DNA of 64,000 bases from CBDCZY01 sp965224745 (lineage in GTDB: Bacteria > Pseudomonadota > Gammaproteobacteria > Methylococcales > Methylomonadaceae), in assembly GCA_965224745.1 (NCBI GenBank), contig CBDCZY010000001.1, forward strand, positions 62,001 through 126,000, written 5' to 3'. Both the position numbers and the translations under genes were made by a program. Below the pieces are notes generated by a model, which did no database searches, was not told the DNA's origin, and worked only from the letters and a program-made list of their open reading frames with translations. Each line of letters begins with the position of its first letter. Within the stretch, counting starts at the first letter, position 1. This document shows positions 1-10,544 of the stretch, piece by piece.

Positions 1-1
1 A

Positions 2-220
2 ACCGGAGCGAGAATAGTTGGTCCTATCCCGCTTCCAACAAAAAAAGAGCGTTTTACAATTCTAATTTCTCCACATGTCAATAAAGACGCTAGAGATCAA
101 TATGAATTGAGAACCTATAAACGGTTGCTTGATATAGTAGATCCAACAGATAAAACGGTTGATGCGCTAATGAAACTTGATTTGGCAGCAGGTGTAGATG
201 TGCAAATCAAACTTAATTAA
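2..220 (+). CDS. rpsJ: 30S ribosomal protein S10, C-terminal part (5' end outside window)
   Basis: The reading frame is open from base 2 and translates to [19 protein letters not shown] and onward, ending in VQIKLN before TAA. This is the C-terminal 72 residues of S10, which sits in the 30S head and also serves as NusE in antitermination. It is the first gene of the S10 operon and lies 18 bp before rplC. The start codon and operon promoter are outside the window. Confidence 0.97.
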   Translation, partial: TGARIVGPIPLPTKKERFTILISPHVNKDARDQYELRTYKRLLDIVDPTDKTVDALMKLDLAAGVDVQIKLN

Positions 221-238
221 GTATATAAGAGAAATATT

Positions 239-889
239 ATGTCAATTGGTATGATAGGGCAAAAATGTGGAATGACTCGTGTTTTTAAGCCTGATGGTAA
301 CTCAATTCCAGTTACGGTACTTAAATTCTATAACAATCGAATTACACAAATAAAGAGTGTAGAAACCGATGGTTACAATTCCATTCAAGTTCTTGCCGGA
401 GAGCGCAAGGCTTCGAAAGTGAATAAAGCTATGGCAGGCCATTTTTCAAAAGCCAATGTTGAGGGTGGGGATATTCTTCGTGAGTTTCGTTTGGATGAAG
501 CTTCCAAAGTGGAGTATCAATTGGGTGATGAGCTCAGTGTAACCGAATTCGAAGAAGGCCAATACGTCGATGTGCAGGGAAGGTCTATTGGAAAAGGGTT
601 TGCAGGAAATGTGAAAAGAAATAATTTTAGCACTCAGGACATGACCCATGGGAATTCAAAAGCTCATCGAGCATCTGGTTCCATAGGGCAGAATCAAACG
701 CCGGGAAGAGTTTTTAAGGGCAAAAAAATGGCCGGTCACATGGGCCATCAAAAAGTAAAAATGCAAAACTTGAGGATAGTTTCCATTAATTCAGACAAAG
801 GATTAATCATGGTAAAAGGGCCTGTGCCAGGTCCCGTCAATGGCCATGTGATTATTTCTCCTGCCGTTAAACACTTGAACAAAGCGTAA
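239..889 (+). CDS. rplC: 50S ribosomal protein L3
   Basis: This 216-residue protein has the usual bacterial L3 length. It is an early-assembly 23S-binding protein near the peptidyl transferase centre. The conserved loop [20 protein letters not shown] lies at residues 148-167. The Gln at residue 151 corresponds to the glutamine that PrmB methylates in enterobacteria. That modification is family knowledge and is not visible here. The gene has an ATG start and is followed 8 bp later by rplD. Confidence 0.98.
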   Translation: MSIGMIGQKCGMTRVFKPDGNSIPVTVLKFYNNRITQIKSVETDGYNSIQVLAGERKASKVNKAMAGHFSKANVEGGDILREFRLDEASKVEYQLGDELSVTEFEEGQYVDVQGRSIGKGFAGNVKRNNFSTQDMTHGNSKAHRASGSIGQNQTPGRVFKGKKMAGHMGHQKVKMQNLRIVSINSDKGLIMVKGPVPGPVNGHVIISPAVKHLNKA

Positions 890-897
890 TAACTATC

Positions 898-1518
898 ATG
901 ACTTTACAAATTCCTGTTCTTGACGCCGGCACTTCACCGGCAAATATTGAACTTACAAGTGATTTATTTACAAATGATTACAACGAGACGTTGGTTCATC
1001 AACTTGTAACCAAAATGTTAGCAGATTGGCGGTCTGGTACCAGGGCTCAAAAAAGTAGATCGGAAGTAAGTGGGGGTGGTGCTAAGCCTTGGAGACAAAA
1101 AGGGACTGGTCGAGCAAGGTCTGGGACTAGAAGCAGTCCAATATGGCGATCCGGGGGGGTCACTTTTGCTGCAAAAACCCAAAGCCATAAGCAGAAATTA
1201 AATAAAAAAATGTATAAAACAGGAATGAGATCCATTGTTTCTGAGCTCATTAGGCAGAATAGGTTTTTCATTAAAAATGACATTACCCCTAAAGAACCTA
1301 AAACCAAGTTGATGGTTGAAAAATTGAAAGGGATTGATGCTAGAAAAATCTTAATTGTTACCGACTTTGAGGATAAAAATTTAGAGCTGGCTAGCCGTAA
1401 TATACCAAATTTAGAAATTTCTACCGCGGACACTTTTAATCCAGTTTCATTGGTATCTGCTGAGTGTGTAATAGTAACTGAGCCAGCCCTGAAAAAGATA
1501 GAGGAACTGTTGTCATGA
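898..1518 (+). CDS. rplD: 50S ribosomal protein L4
   Basis: A 206-residue L4. The long basic loop that lines the exit tunnel is recognisable as the segment with SGGGAKPWRQKGTGRARSG at about residues 58-76. In E. coli, L4 also represses its own S10 operon through the leader, but the leader of this operon is outside the window. Its stop codon overlaps the rplW start in an ATGA junction at 1515-1518, so the two genes are probably translationally coupled. Confidence 0.98.
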   Translation: MTLQIPVLDAGTSPANIELTSDLFTNDYNETLVHQLVTKMLADWRSGTRAQKSRSEVSGGGAKPWRQKGTGRARSGTRSSPIWRSGGVTFAAKTQSHKQKLNKKMYKTGMRSIVSELIRQNRFFIKNDITPKEPKTKLMVEKLKGIDARKILIVTDFEDKNLELASRNIPNLEISTADTFNPVSLVSAECVIVTEPALKKIEELLS

Positions 1519-1808
1519 ACAAGCACACAATTTCAAAAGTGCTAGAAAAGCCTTTGATCTCTGAAAAAAGTACTAACAGTGCAGAATTGCATAAAACATT
1601 TGTTTTTAAAGTACAGAAAAAATCAAATAAATTACAGATAAAACAAGCAATTGAATTAATGTTTGACGTTAAAGTTAACTCTGTGCATGTGCTTAATATC
1701 AAAGGGAAAAGTAAACGTTTTGGCCGATCAATTGGGAAAAGGTCGGATTGGAAAAAGGCTTATGTAAAATTAAAGCCAGGATTTGACATTGAGTATTCGA
1801 TCAATTAA
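1515..1808 (+). CDS. rplW: 50S ribosomal protein L23
   Basis: A 97-residue L23, which sits at the tunnel exit and docks trigger factor and SRP. The N-terminal LEKPLISEKST box and the basic KSKRFGRSIGKRSDWKKAYVKL segment are typical of the family. The start overlaps the rplD stop by four bases. It is followed 37 bp later by rplB. Confidence 0.97.
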   Translation: MNKHTISKVLEKPLISEKSTNSAELHKTFVFKVQKKSNKLQIKQAIELMFDVKVNSVHVLNIKGKSKRFGRSIGKRSDWKKAYVKLKPGFDIEYSIN

Positions 1809-1845
1809 GCGCTTTAAAATAATTAAACCCAAACGGTAATTTTAT

Positions 1846-2673
1846 ATGGCAATTATAAAATCTAAACCCACCTCGCCTGGTGCAAGGTTTGTAATCAAGG
1901 TAAAAAATGATGCTCTTTCAAAAAAAAGGCCTCAAGCTTCCTTGGTAGGTAAGGTACATAATAATAGTGGAAGAAATAATCTTGGGCGGATAACGACACG
2001 CCACTCGGGTGGAAGACACAAACGGTTATATAGAATTATCGACTTTAAGCGTAACAAAACAGAGATACCGGCTACGGTTGAAGCAATTGAGTATGACCCG
2101 AATAGAACATCACACATTGCTTTAGTTTTATATAAGGATGGTGAAAGACGATATATTATTGCTGCAAAAGGAATGCTGCCAGGGTTAGAAATTGTATCTT
2201 CGGATGCGGCCCCTATCAAAGTTGGGAATTGTTTGCCCCTAAGAAATATCCCATTGGGCACGCTCATACATTGTGTTGAATTGAAGCCTGAAAAAGGAGC
2301 TCAGCTAGCTCGTAGTGCTGGAAGTTCAGCACAATTGGTCGCTAAAGATGGGCTTTATGTCACTCTAAGACTTAGGTCTGGCGAAATGAGAAAAGTTCTC
2401 TCAGAATGCAAAGCTGTTATCGGCGAAGTTTCCAATAGTGAGCATAACCTTGTTTCTTTAGGCAAGGCTGGCGCATCACGTTGGCGTGGAATACGCCCAA
2501 CTGTACGAGGTGTCGCTATGAACCCTGTTGACCACCCTCATGGCGGGGGAGAAGGAAGGACTTCTGGAGGACGACATCCTGTTTCCCCATGGGGAACCCC
2601 AACTAAAGGATACAAGACCAGAAAAAATAAAAGAACAAACAAACTTATTGTAAGAAAGCGCAAGCAAAAGTAA
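1846..2673 (+). CDS. rplB: 50S ribosomal protein L2
   Basis: This 275-residue protein is one or two residues longer than most L2 proteins. L2 binds 23S rRNA and helps 30S-50S association and peptidyl transferase function. The signature [20 protein letters not shown] near residues 225-244 contains the conserved histidine equivalent to E. coli His229. The C-terminus is very basic, as expected. rpsS follows 15 bp downstream. Confidence 0.98.
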   Translation: MAIIKSKPTSPGARFVIKVKNDALSKKRPQASLVGKVHNNSGRNNLGRITTRHSGGRHKRLYRIIDFKRNKTEIPATVEAIEYDPNRTSHIALVLYKDGERRYIIAAKGMLPGLEIVSSDAAPIKVGNCLPLRNIPLGTLIHCVELKPEKGAQLARSAGSSAQLVAKDGLYVTLRLRSGEMRKVLSECKAVIGEVSNSEHNLVSLGKAGASRWRGIRPTVRGVAMNPVDHPHGGGEGRTSGGRHPVSPWGTPTKGYKTRKNKRTNKLIVRKRKQK

Positions 2674-2688
2674 CTAAGAGGTTAAACA

Positions 2689-2961
2689 GTGCCTAGATCA
2701 ATTAAAAAAGGACCATTTGTAGATCATCATTTATTAAAGAAGATTACAGTGGCGGTAGAAACAAAAAGCAGGAAACCGATCAAAACATGGTCGAGAAGAT
2801 CTATGATAGTTCCGGATATGCTTGGTCTTACAATAGCTGTTCATAACGGAAGGCAGCACATACCCATTTTAGTTTCTGAGAACATGGTAGGCCATAAGTT
2901 AGGTGAATTTGCACCCACCCGAACGTATAAGGGCCACATTGCTGATAAAAAAACAAGATAG
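2689..2961 (+). CDS. rpsS: 30S ribosomal protein S19
   Basis: A 90-residue S19 that starts at GTG with AGAGG about 10 bases upstream. S19 binds the 30S head next to S13. Conserved features are the N-terminal [11 protein letters not shown] and the C-terminal [16 protein letters not shown]. It is nine bases from rplV. Confidence 0.97.
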   Translation: MPRSIKKGPFVDHHLLKKITVAVETKSRKPIKTWSRRSMIVPDMLGLTIAVHNGRQHIPILVSENMVGHKLGEFAPTRTYKGHIADKKTR

Positions 2962-2970
2962 GTTCATTCG

Positions 2971-3306
2971 ATGGATGTTGTAGCAAGATTAGATAACGCT
3001 CCAGTTTCACCTCAGAAAGCTCGTTTAGTTGGTGATCAAATTCGAGGTATGCCGGTTGAGAAAGCACTCAGTACCCTTGAATATAGTAAAAAAAAGTCAT
3101 CATCAATAATTAAGAAAATTCTTGAGTCTGCAATTGCAAACGCGGAGCATAATGAAAGTGCTGACATTGATGATCTGATTATAACCACTGTTTATGTAAA
3201 TTCAGGGCCTACTATGAAGCGATTTAAAGCAAGAGCAAAAGGAAGAGCAAATCACATTTTAAAACGTACATGTCATATTACTGTTCAAGTTTCTGAAATT
3301 AGTTAA
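2971..3306 (+). CDS. rplV: 50S ribosomal protein L22
   Basis: A 111-residue L22, whose beta-hairpin reaches into the peptide exit tunnel and is the site of many macrolide-resistance changes. The hairpin region [20 protein letters not shown] near residues 81-100 is intact. The gene sits in canonical S10-operon order between rpsS and rpsC. Confidence 0.97.
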   Translation: MDVVARLDNAPVSPQKARLVGDQIRGMPVEKALSTLEYSKKKSSSIIKKILESAIANAEHNESADIDDLIITTVYVNSGPTMKRFKARAKGRANHILKRTCHITVQVSEIS

Positions 3307-3321
3307 GGGGTAATAATAATC

Positions 3322-4017
3322 ATGGGACAGAAAGTTCATCCAATTGGTATACGCCTCGGATATGTTAAAGATTGGACATCTAGATGGTACGCAAGCAGCA
3401 AAGATTATCCTGTTTTTTTAAATCAGGATTTACAAGTTAGAGATTTTTTGAAAAAAAAATTAGCGCATGCATCAATAGGCAGAATACAAATAAACCGACC
3501 GGCCAATAATGCAAACATAACTGTATTTACAGCAAGGCCAGGTATTGTAATAGGAAAAAAAGGACAAGACATTGAGGTTTTAAGAAATCAAGTTTCATCC
3601 ATGATGGGAATTCCAGTTCAGCTAAATGTTGAAGAAATAAGGAAGCCAGAATTAGATGCGCAACTGGTTGCAGAAAGCGTAGCACAGCAGCTCTCAAAAA
3701 GAATTATGTATCGGAGAGCTATGAAAAGAGCCGTAACGAACTCCATGAGGTTAGGTGCTGAAGGTATCAAAATTAATGTGGCTGGCAGGTTGAATGGAGC
3801 AGAAATTGCTCGAAGTGAATGGTATCGAGAAGGTAGGGTTCCATTGCATACATTGCGTGCCGATATTGATTATGGTTTGGCTGAAGCGAAAACAACCTAT
3901 GGCATTATTGGTGTCAAGGTTTGGATCTTCAAAGGGGAAGTGTTCGACATTGATAAGAACGTAGAAGAGGTTTCTTCAACTTCGAAGAAAAAGGGTTCTA
4001 AAAATGCTGCAACCTAA
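3322..4017 (+). CDS. rpsC: 30S ribosomal protein S3
   Basis: A 231-residue S3 with an N-terminal helical region, a KH domain with the GKKG loop ([15 protein letters not shown] near residue 73), and the C-terminal S3 domain. It lines the mRNA entry channel and contributes to helicase activity. The last 14 bases overlap rplP, which implies coupled translation. Confidence 0.98.
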   Translation: MGQKVHPIGIRLGYVKDWTSRWYASSKDYPVFLNQDLQVRDFLKKKLAHASIGRIQINRPANNANITVFTARPGIVIGKKGQDIEVLRNQVSSMMGIPVQLNVEEIRKPELDAQLVAESVAQQLSKRIMYRRAMKRAVTNSMRLGAEGIKINVAGRLNGAEIARSEWYREGRVPLHTLRADIDYGLAEAKTTYGIIGVKVWIFKGEVFDIDKNVEEVSSTSKKKGSKNAAT

Positions 4018-4417
4018 AAGAACAAAGTTTAGAAAACAACATAAAGGACGCAATACAGGCGATGCCCACAGAGGCTCCAAAGTTAGCTTTGGAGAGTTTG
4101 GTTTAAAAGCCATCACAAGAGGGCGTTTAACTGCACGTCAAATAGAAGCCGCAAGAAGAGCAATTACCCGTCATATTAAGCGTGGTGGAAAAATTTGGAT
4201 AAGGGTGTTTCCCGATAAGCCGATAACCAAGAAGCCTCTGGAAGTCAGAATGGGCAAAGGGAAAGGAAGTGTTGAATATTGGGTCGCACAAATAAAACCC
4301 GGCACCATGCTGTACGAAATACAAGGCGTACCCGAGGAGTTGGCGCGTGAAGCGTTCAAATTGGCTTCTGCAAAACTACCTATTAAAACAACTTTTGCTT
4401 CAAGAACGGTAATGTAA
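4004..4417 (+). CDS. rplP: 50S ribosomal protein L16
   Basis: A 137-residue L16 of standard length. It positions A-site tRNA and shapes the L7/L12 base region. The conserved segment [18 protein letters not shown] and the [12 protein letters not shown] box are present. The start overlaps rpsC by 14 bases and the TAATG end overlaps the rpmC start by one base. Confidence 0.98.
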   Translation: MLQPKRTKFRKQHKGRNTGDAHRGSKVSFGEFGLKAITRGRLTARQIEAARRAITRHIKRGGKIWIRVFPDKPITKKPLEVRMGKGKGSVEYWVAQIKPGTMLYEIQGVPEELAREAFKLASAKLPIKTTFASRTVM

Positions 4418-4617
4418 TGAAGGCTACAGAGATTCGTCAAAAAACCATCGAAAATTTAAATGCGATGTTATTAGAACTCTATCGAGAGTTATTTAATCTG
4501 AGAACATTATCGGTGACTGGTGGGTTATCTAAACCGAGCAGAGTTAAGACAGTGAGACGAGAAATAGCGAGAATAAAAACTGTCCTAACTGAAAAAGGAA
4601 AAAATAACGATGAGTGA
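4417..4617 (+). CDS. rpmC: 50S ribosomal protein L29
   Basis: A 66-residue L29 made of two predicted alpha-helices, with the family pattern LYRELFNLR and [11 protein letters not shown]. It binds near the exit tunnel next to L23. It overlaps rplP by one base and rpsQ by eight bases. Confidence 0.96.
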   Translation: MKATEIRQKTIENLNAMLLELYRELFNLRTLSVTGGLSKPSRVKTVRREIARIKTVLTEKGKNNDE

Positions 4618-4870
4618 GCAAAAATTAAAGACTCGAACGATTAATGGTCGGGTAATCAGCAATAAAACAGATAAAACAATCACGGTGTTAGTAGAGCGGT
4701 TGGTGAAACATTCCATGTATGGTAAATACATTAAAAGGTCCACTAAGTTGCATGCTCATGATGAAAAGAATGAGTGCGTTGAGGGAGACATTGTGAGTAT
4801 AAAATCCTGTAAACCTATCTCTAAAACAAAAAACTATTTCTTAGTTGAAGTATTGCAGAGACAAGGCTAG
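4610..4870 (+). CDS. rpsQ: 30S ribosomal protein S17
   Basis: An 86-residue S17 with an OB-fold. The N-terminal [18 protein letters not shown] and the HAHDE box are conserved. S17 is a primary 16S-binding protein of the 30S body. It ends the S10 operon in E. coli order. A 42-base gap separates it from rplN, but I see no clear terminator there, so read-through into the spc genes is likely. Confidence 0.97.
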   Translation: MSEQKLKTRTINGRVISNKTDKTITVLVERLVKHSMYGKYIKRSTKLHAHDEKNECVEGDIVSIKSCKPISKTKNYFLVEVLQRQG

Positions 4871-4912
4871 AAAAACATCAAAAATATTATCAGTTAGCTC
4901 AGGAATATCCTT

Positions 4913-5281
4913 ATGATACAAATGCAAACTAGCCTTGAAGTGGCTGACAATAGTGGCGCTAAAAGAGTAATGTGTATAAAGGTCTTAGGTGGGTCACACA
5001 GAAGATATGCCAATATTGGTGATGTAATAAAAGTAAGTATTAAAGACGCAATACCACGTGGCAGAGTTAAAAAAGGTGAAGTTTACAACGCATTGGTTGT
5101 AAGAACAAAAAAAGGTGTCAGAAGATCTGATGGATCAATGATTCGTTTTGATGGTAACGCTGCTGTTATCTTGAATGCACAACTGCAGCCTGTAGGCACT
5201 CGGATTTTTGGTCCTGTAACACGTGAGCTTAGAAGCGAAAGATTTATGAAAATAGTCTCACTTGCTCCAGAAGTTTTGTAA
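4913..5281 (+). CDS. rplN: 50S ribosomal protein L14
   Basis: A 122-residue L14 starting [19 protein letters not shown], which is close to the family consensus. It forms part of an intersubunit bridge and is the target of RsfS silencing in other bacteria. It is the first gene of the spc block. Confidence 0.98.
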   Translation: MIQMQTSLEVADNSGAKRVMCIKVLGGSHRRYANIGDVIKVSIKDAIPRGRVKKGEVYNALVVRTKKGVRRSDGSMIRFDGNAAVILNAQLQPVGTRIFGPVTRELRSERFMKIVSLAPEVL

Positions 5282-5316
5282 AATTTTGATTTGAAACGCT
5301 CTACTGGAATATTGAT

Positions 5317-5634
5317 ATGCACAAAATAAAAAAAGGTGATGATGTTATTATCCTTGCGGGAAAAGACAAAGGGAAAACAGGGTTGGTTACTAAACTAGTA
5401 AAGCCTGAAAAAGTACTAGTTGAAGGCATAAATTTGGTTAAGAAACATCAGAAGCCAAATCCAAACAAAGGCGTTTCCGGCGGTATCCTTGAAAAGGAAA
5501 TGCCTATCCATCTATCAAATGTTGGTTTATACAATCAAGCTAAGAAAAAAGCAGATAGAGTGGGATTTAAAATTATGGATGACTCATCAAAAGTGAGAGT
5601 ATATAAGTCCTCCCAAGAAGTAGTCGATCTATAA
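5317..5634 (+). CDS. rplX: 50S ribosomal protein L24
   Basis: A 105-residue L24 with the N-terminal KOW motif ([18 protein letters not shown]). L24 initiates 50S assembly. The gene order rplN-rplX-rplE is canonical. Confidence 0.97.
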   Translation: MHKIKKGDDVIILAGKDKGKTGLVTKLVKPEKVLVEGINLVKKHQKPNPNKGVSGGILEKEMPIHLSNVGLYNQAKKKADRVGFKIMDDSSKVRVYKSSQEVVDL

Positions 5635-5648
5635 GGTAGTATTGCATA

Positions 5649-6188
5649 ATGTCTAGATTAACTGAGAAATATAAACAAGATATCATTCCGGCTCTTATGA
5701 CAAAATTTAAGTATAAGTCAGTCATGCAAGTGCCGAAGATTAATAAAATTACGATAAACATGGGATTGGGAGAAGCCGTTTCTGAAAAAAAAGTACTCCA
5801 ATCTGCTGTTGACGATATGACCAAGATTTCAGGGCAAAAGCCAGTAATTACAAAAGCAAGAAAGTCCATAGCAGGCTTTAAAATTAGAGAAGAAATGCCA
5901 ATTGGATGTAAAGTCACTCTGAGAAAAGAAAGAATGTACGAATTTCTAGATCGCCTAATTAACATTTCCATACCACGTATCCGTGATTTTAGAGGTTTAA
6001 ATCCAAAGAGTTTTGACGGGCGTGGTAATTACACTTTAGGTATTAAAGAGCAGATTATATTTCCAGAAATTGACTACGATAAAATAGACGTTTTGCGAGG
6101 TATGGACATCACAATAACTACGACAGCAAATACAAATGAGGAAGGCTTGGCGTTATTAAAACAATTCAACTTTCCTTTAAAAGATTAG
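5649..6188 (+). CDS. rplE: 50S ribosomal protein L5
   Basis: A 179-residue L5, the 5S rRNA and P-site tRNA contact in the central protuberance. The [15 protein letters not shown] strand and the [21 protein letters not shown] motif (here [19 protein letters not shown]) are conserved. Confidence 0.98.
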   Translation: MSRLTEKYKQDIIPALMTKFKYKSVMQVPKINKITINMGLGEAVSEKKVLQSAVDDMTKISGQKPVITKARKSIAGFKIREEMPIGCKVTLRKERMYEFLDRLINISIPRIRDFRGLNPKSFDGRGNYTLGIKEQIIFPEIDYDKIDVLRGMDITITTTANTNEEGLALLKQFNFPLKD

Positions 6189-6196
6189 GTGGGTTT

Positions 6197-6502
6197 ATGG
6201 CAAAAAAATCAATGATTGCAAGAGAAGCAAAACGCATAAAGTTTATTTCTAAGTACCATGCTAAAAGGACCCTCTACAAAGAGATCATTAGAGATCCAAA
6301 CAGAAGCTATGAAGAAAAAGAGATAGCACAATTGGCATTACAAAAATTGCCAAGGGACTCAAGCCCCTGTCGAAAACGCAATCGATGTAATTTGACAGGA
6401 AGACCTCACGGTTTTTATCGTAAATTTGGACTAGGCAGAAATAAATTACGTGAATCAACCATGCGAGGCGATGTGCCTGGCTTAGTTAAAGCAAGTTGGT
6501 AA
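6197..6502 (+). CDS. rpsN: 30S ribosomal protein S14, long zinc-free type
   Basis: A 101-residue S14, the long form found in E. coli. The core [20 protein letters not shown] is present, but the four-cysteine zinc ribbon of the short paralogue is missing. Its stop codon TAA (6500-6502) provides the first bases of a 28-bp tandem duplication that precedes rpsH. Confidence 0.97.
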   Translation: MAKKSMIAREAKRIKFISKYHAKRTLYKEIIRDPNRSYEEKEIAQLALQKLPRDSSPCRKRNRCNLTGRPHGFYRKFGLGRNKLRESTMRGDVPGLVKASW

Positions 6503-6556
6503 ACTTGTCAGGAGACCATTAGAATGAGAAACTTGTCAGGAGACCATTAGAATGAG
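6501..6556 (+). repeat. Perfect 28-bp tandem duplication carrying RBS and start of rpsH
   Basis: Bases 6501-6528 and 6529-6556 are identical. Each unit carries a Shine-Dalgarno-like CAGGAG and an ATG. The second ATG (6552) starts rpsH. The first (6524) opens an eight-codon frame encoding MRNLSGDH that stops at 6550, one base before the rpsH start. The duplication therefore gives rpsH an upstream mini-ORF with the same ribosome-binding site. Confidence 0.95.
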
Positions 6557-6947
6557 TATGACGGATCCTATTTCGGATATGCTTACGAGAATTCGTAATG
6601 CACAATCAGCAGGGATAAAAATTGTAGAAATGCCTTTATCTAAAATAAAAACAAATATTGCTACAGTGCTTCAAGATGAAGGCTACATTCAAAGTTTTGA
6701 AACGAAAACAGAGAATTCACATAGCAACATTTGTATTGAAATTAAATACTTTCAAGGTAAGCCAGTAATAGATGAAATAAGTAGGGTTAGTAAACCTGGG
6801 CTGAGGGTTTACAAGTCTAGTCAGCAAATACCAAAAGTTTTAGATGGTCTTGGGATTGCTGTTATTTCAACATCACAAGGTTTAATGACTGACCGAGCAG
6901 CACGCGAAAAGGGTATCGGTGGTGAAATTATTTGTAATGTTTCATAA
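6552..6947 (+). CDS. rpsH: 30S ribosomal protein S8
   Basis: A 131-residue S8 that begins MSMTDPISDMLTRIRNAQ, the normal S8 start, which fixes the ATG at 6552 rather than the upstream duplicated ATG. The C-terminal STSQGLMTDRAAREKGIGGE box is conserved. S8 is the translational repressor of the spc operon in E. coli. The duplicated initiation region directly upstream could alter expression here. Confidence 0.97.
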   Translation: MSMTDPISDMLTRIRNAQSAGIKIVEMPLSKIKTNIATVLQDEGYIQSFETKTENSHSNICIEIKYFQGKPVIDEISRVSKPGLRVYKSSQQIPKVLDGLGIAVISTSQGLMTDRAAREKGIGGEIICNVS

Positions 6948-6966
6948 ATTTATCTAGGCTAATTTC

Positions 6967-7500
6967 ATGTCAAGAATAGCAAATAATCCAATAGTTGTTC
7001 CACAAAACGTAAATCTAAATATTGATGGTAAGTCTTTCTTAATTAAAGGATCAAAAGGTGAGCTTAGCTATCAAATTCATGAATCCGTAGATTTTAGTTT
7101 TGATGACAATACCCTAAAATTTTCATGGGATGATAAAGACAAAAAAGCAAAATCTCAAGCTGGAACCAGCCGTGCAATTTTAAACAACATGATTCAAGGT
7201 GTTGCTAATGGGTTTGAAAAAAAATTAGCATTGGTTGGCGTGGGTTATCGCGCCCAAGTAAAGGGTAAAGTTTTAAATATGACGTTAGGTTTTTCACACC
7301 CTATCGATTTTCCAATCCCAGAAGGAATAACGATAGAAACACCGTCTCCTACAGAAATAATCATTAAAGGCATAGATAAGCAAAAGATTGGACAAGTATC
7401 CGCTAAGATTCGATCTTTTCGACCACCAGAACCCTACAAAGGTAAGGGCGTACGATATGCTGATGAATATATTGCTCGTAAAGAGGCAAAGAAAAAATAA
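6967..7500 (+). CDS. rplF: 50S ribosomal protein L6
   Basis: A 177-residue L6 with the expected two-fold repeated domain. The C-terminal signature SAKIRSFRPPEPYKGKGVRY is intact. It lies near the sarcin-ricin loop and the factor-binding site. Confidence 0.98.
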   Translation: MSRIANNPIVVPQNVNLNIDGKSFLIKGSKGELSYQIHESVDFSFDDNTLKFSWDDKDKKAKSQAGTSRAILNNMIQGVANGFEKKLALVGVGYRAQVKGKVLNMTLGFSHPIDFPIPEGITIETPSPTEIIIKGIDKQKIGQVSAKIRSFRPPEPYKGKGVRYADEYIARKEAKKK

Positions 7501-7523
7501 TACTTAATTAGGTTTAGATAACT

Positions 7524-7877
7524 ATGGACAAGAAGAAATCCCGAATTCGGCGCGCCAAGAAGACCCGATGCAAAATCAGAAGTTTAGAATTTCCAAGGCT
7601 CACGATTCATAGAACCCCAAGACATATTTATGCACAAGTTATTAATGGAGTTGGGGCAGAAACTGTTGTAAGTGCATCTACGGTACAAGCTGCTGTCAAA
7701 AGCTCTATCAAAGGTTCTGGAAATGTCGAAGCTGCAAAGGTGGTAGGCAAAACAATCGCTGAAAAATGTATTTCAGCAGGCATAAATCAAGTTGCTTTCG
7801 ATCGTTCGGGTTTTAAATATCATGGGCGAGTTCAAGCACTTGCTGAAGCAGCGCGTGAAGCAGGCCTTAAATGTTAA
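7524..7877 (+). CDS. rplR: 50S ribosomal protein L18
   Basis: A 117-residue L18 that binds 5S rRNA. It has a basic N-terminus ([17 protein letters not shown]) and the C-terminal [24 protein letters not shown] motif, close to the family consensus. It lies 17 bp before rpsE. Confidence 0.97.
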   Translation: MDKKKSRIRRAKKTRCKIRSLEFPRLTIHRTPRHIYAQVINGVGAETVVSASTVQAAVKSSIKGSGNVEAAKVVGKTIAEKCISAGINQVAFDRSGFKYHGRVQALAEAAREAGLKC

Positions 7878-7894
7878 TTGAGAGGATAAAATAA

Positions 7895-8398
7895 ATGGCT
7901 TCGGTATCTCCATCAAATGTTGAAGGATTACAAGAAAAATTAGTTTCTGTACGTCGTGTTGCCAAGGTTGTAAAAGGTGGGCGGGTTTTTGGTTTCACAG
8001 CCTTAACGGTAGTAGGTGATGGCGAAGGAAGAGTAGGTTATGGAATAAGTAAGGCCAGAGAGGTTCCAATTGCTATCCAAAAGTCTATGGAGCAAGCTCG
8101 AAAAAACATGAAAAAGATTCATTTGAAAGGTGAGACTCTACAGTATCCAATAGTCTCTAGAACAGGTGCTGCAAAAATATATATGCAACCTGCATCAGAA
8201 GGAACAGGAATCATTGCTGGTGGTGCGATGCGTGCGGTTTTCGAGGTAGTTGGCATACACAATGTTTTAGCCAAATGTATTGGTACCAACAATCCAATCA
8301 ATGTAGTCCGAGCTACCATCATTGGCTTGGCAGACATGAAGGATCCCAAATCAATTGCAGCGAAACGCGGGCAAACAGTAGAACAAATTCTAGGCTGA
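7895..8398 (+). CDS. rpsE: 30S ribosomal protein S5
   Basis: A 167-residue S5 with an N-terminal double-stranded RNA-binding domain ([35 protein letters not shown]) and a C-terminal S5 fold. It affects decoding fidelity and the entry tunnel. rpmD follows after four bases. Confidence 0.98.
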   Translation: MASVSPSNVEGLQEKLVSVRRVAKVVKGGRVFGFTALTVVGDGEGRVGYGISKAREVPIAIQKSMEQARKNMKKIHLKGETLQYPIVSRTGAAKIYMQPASEGTGIIAGGAMRAVFEVVGIHNVLAKCIGTNNPINVVRATIIGLADMKDPKSIAAKRGQTVEQILG

Positions 8399-8402
8399 TA
8401 CT

Positions 8403-8585
8403 ATGAGTAGTAAAACGATTAAGCTTACACTTATTAAAAGTAAAATAGGACGCTTAAAAAAACATAAGGCTTGTTTAAGGGGTCTTGGTTTTCGAAAACT
8501 TTATCAATCTATTGAAGTTCAAGACACACCTGAAATTCGTGGGATGATCAATAAAATTAATTATATGTTAAAAATTGAGGATTGA
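8403..8585 (+). CDS. rpmD: 50S ribosomal protein L30
   Basis: A 60-residue L30, with [30 protein letters not shown] typical of the family. The TGA stop lies two bases before the rplO ATG at 8588. Confidence 0.96.
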   Translation: MSSKTIKLTLIKSKIGRLKKHKACLRGLGFRKLYQSIEVQDTPEIRGMINKINYMLKIED

Positions 8586-8587
8586 TA

Positions 8588-9022
8588 ATGTATCTTAACT
8601 CTCTAACCTTTTCTAAAGGAACCAAAAGAAAAGCAAGAAGGGTAGGCCGTGGTATTGGTTCTACTTTTGGAAAAACCTGTGGCAGAGGTCACAAAGGACA
8701 GAAGTCTAGAAGTGGTGGATTTCATAAAGTCGGTTTTGAAGGTGGACAGATGCCTTTACAACGAAGATTACCTAAAGTGGGATTTAAATCTCTCCTTAAG
8801 AGATATTCTGCCGAAGTTAGACTGTCTGAGCTTAATCAATTAGATATTACTAATATTGATTTGAAACAATTGGTTCAACTCAGGTTAGTGCCCAAACAGA
8901 CTAAAACCGTAAAAATTATTTTATCAGGTGAAATAACAAAACCTATCACAGTTACCGGTATTAAAGTAACTAAAGGGGCGCAAGAACAAATCTTGAAAGC
9001 CGGTGGAAAAATCGAGGTATAA
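8588..9022 (+). CDS. rplO: 50S ribosomal protein L15
   Basis: A 144-residue L15. I start it at ATG 8588, with GAGG ten bases upstream inside the end of rpmD. A TTG two codons earlier is less likely. The glycine- and arginine-rich N-terminal half ([19 protein letters not shown]) is typical. It is a late-assembly protein that reaches into the 23S core. Confidence 0.97.
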   Translation: MYLNSLTFSKGTKRKARRVGRGIGSTFGKTCGRGHKGQKSRSGGFHKVGFEGGQMPLQRRLPKVGFKSLLKRYSAEVRLSELNQLDITNIDLKQLVQLRLVPKQTKTVKIILSGEITKPITVTGIKVTKGAQEQILKAGGKIEV

Positions 9023-10342
9023 GTGAGTACCACAAAAAAACAACTCAATGAAAAGTTTGGTGACCTGTCAGAATTAAGGTCAAGACTATTTTTTCTCCTA
9101 GGCGCATTCTTTGTATATCGAGTTGGGGCCCACATACCAGTACCTGGCATAGATCCCAAAGCGTTATCTTTGATGTTTGAACAACAAAGCGGCTCTATTT
9201 TGGATATGTTTAATATGTTCTCTGGAGGCGCCTTAAAAAGATTGAGTATTTTTGCTCTAGGAATTATGCCCTACATTTCAGCTTCAATTATTATGCAACT
9301 AATGACTGTTGTTATACCTAAATTGGAGCAAATAAAAAAGGAAGGAGAATCCGGGAGAAGAAAGATAACCCAATATACCCGGATTGGTACGGTATTTTTG
9401 GCAACGTTTCAAGCTATCGGTGTGTCGTTTGCATTGCAAAGTCAAACAGCGGGTGGAATGGCTGTTGTCTTTATTCCAGGTATACAATTCGTGGTAATAA
9501 CAACCATAACGCTGGTTACTGGTACTGTTTTCCTGATGTGGTTAGGCGAGCAAGTGACAGAGAGGGGTATCGGCAATGGTATATCAATGATTATTTTTGC
9601 TGGGATTGTTGCTGGGTTACCATCAGCGATCGGCGGCACATTAGAGTTAGCAAGAACGGGTGAAATGAATGGTGCTTTTATCATTTTGTTATTTCTACTA
9701 ACCATTGCTGTAACGGCTCTGGTGGTATTTGTAGAGAGAGGTCAGAGACGGGTACTCATTAATTATCCTAAACGGCAGCAAGGTAAAAAAATGTATGCCG
9801 GGCAAAGTAGTTTTCTGCCTTTGAAGTTGAATATGGCCGGTGTTATCCCACCGATATTTGCCTCGAGTATCATTTTATTTCCAGCTACAATAGCCGGTTG
9901 GTTTGGCAACAGTGAAGGTTTTAGTTGGTTGCAAAACATTGCTACTACCTTGTCGCCAGGGCAGCCGGTTTATGTAATGTTTTATGCAACAGCTATTATA
10001 TTCTTCTGTTTCTTTTATACAGCATTAGTCTTTAACTCAAAAGAAACATCAGAAAATTTAAAGAAGTCAGGAGCATTTTTGCCAGGTATTAGGCCGGGGC
10101 AGCAGACAACTAACTACATAGATAAAGTAATGACAAGATTGACTCTCGCAGGCGCAATTTATATTACGTTAGTTTGTTTGTTACCGGAGTTTTTAATCAT
10201 CTATTGGAATGTACCGTTCTATTTCGGTGGAACATCATTGTTGATTATAGTTGTCGTTGTTATGGATTTTATATCCCAACTACAAACTCATTTAATGTCT
10301 CAGCGTTATGATGGGTTAATGAAGAAAGCTAATTTAAAATAA
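9023..10342 (+). CDS. secY: Preprotein translocase subunit SecY
   Basis: A 439-residue inner-membrane protein with about ten hydrophobic helices, the central channel of the Sec translocon. Typical features are the amphipathic N-terminus, the plug region [24 protein letters not shown] segment near residue 57, and the cytosolic loop [26 protein letters not shown]. It starts with GTG directly after the rplO stop, so translation is probably coupled. Confidence 0.98.
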   Translation: MSTTKKQLNEKFGDLSELRSRLFFLLGAFFVYRVGAHIPVPGIDPKALSLMFEQQSGSILDMFNMFSGGALKRLSIFALGIMPYISASIIMQLMTVVIPKLEQIKKEGESGRRKITQYTRIGTVFLATFQAIGVSFALQSQTAGGMAVVFIPGIQFVVITTITLVTGTVFLMWLGEQVTERGIGNGISMIIFAGIVAGLPSAIGGTLELARTGEMNGAFIILLFLLTIAVTALVVFVERGQRRVLINYPKRQQGKKMYAGQSSFLPLKLNMAGVIPPIFASSIILFPATIAGWFGNSEGFSWLQNIATTLSPGQPVYVMFYATAIIFFCFFYTALVFNSKETSENLKKSGAFLPGIRPGQQTTNYIDKVMTRLTLAGAIYITLVCLLPEFLIIYWNVPFYFGGTSLLIIVVVVMDFISQLQTHLMSQRYDGLMKKANLK

Positions 10343-10367
10343 TTCAGCAAATAGTTTAGGAGAAAAA

Positions 10368-10481
10368 ATGAAAGTTCGAGCTTCAGTAAAAAGGATGTGC
10401 AGAAATTGCAAGGTTGTTAAGAGGAGCGGAGTTGTCCGAGTCATTTGCAAAGATGTAAGGCATAAGCAAAGACAAGGTTAA
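10368..10481 (+). CDS. rpmJ: 50S ribosomal protein L36
   Basis: A 37-residue protein beginning [20 protein letters not shown]. Cys11, Cys14, Cys27 and His32 form the zinc ribbon, so this is the zinc-binding form. AGGAGAA lies seven bases before the ATG. Its position between secY and rpsM is canonical. Confidence 0.96.
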   Translation: MKVRASVKRMCRNCKVVKRSGVVRVICKDVRHKQRQG

Positions 10482-10544
10482 TTTTCAATAAGATTTAATA
10501 GGTTATTCAATGTTAAGCAAAGTAAAAATTAGAGGTTATTTTTA

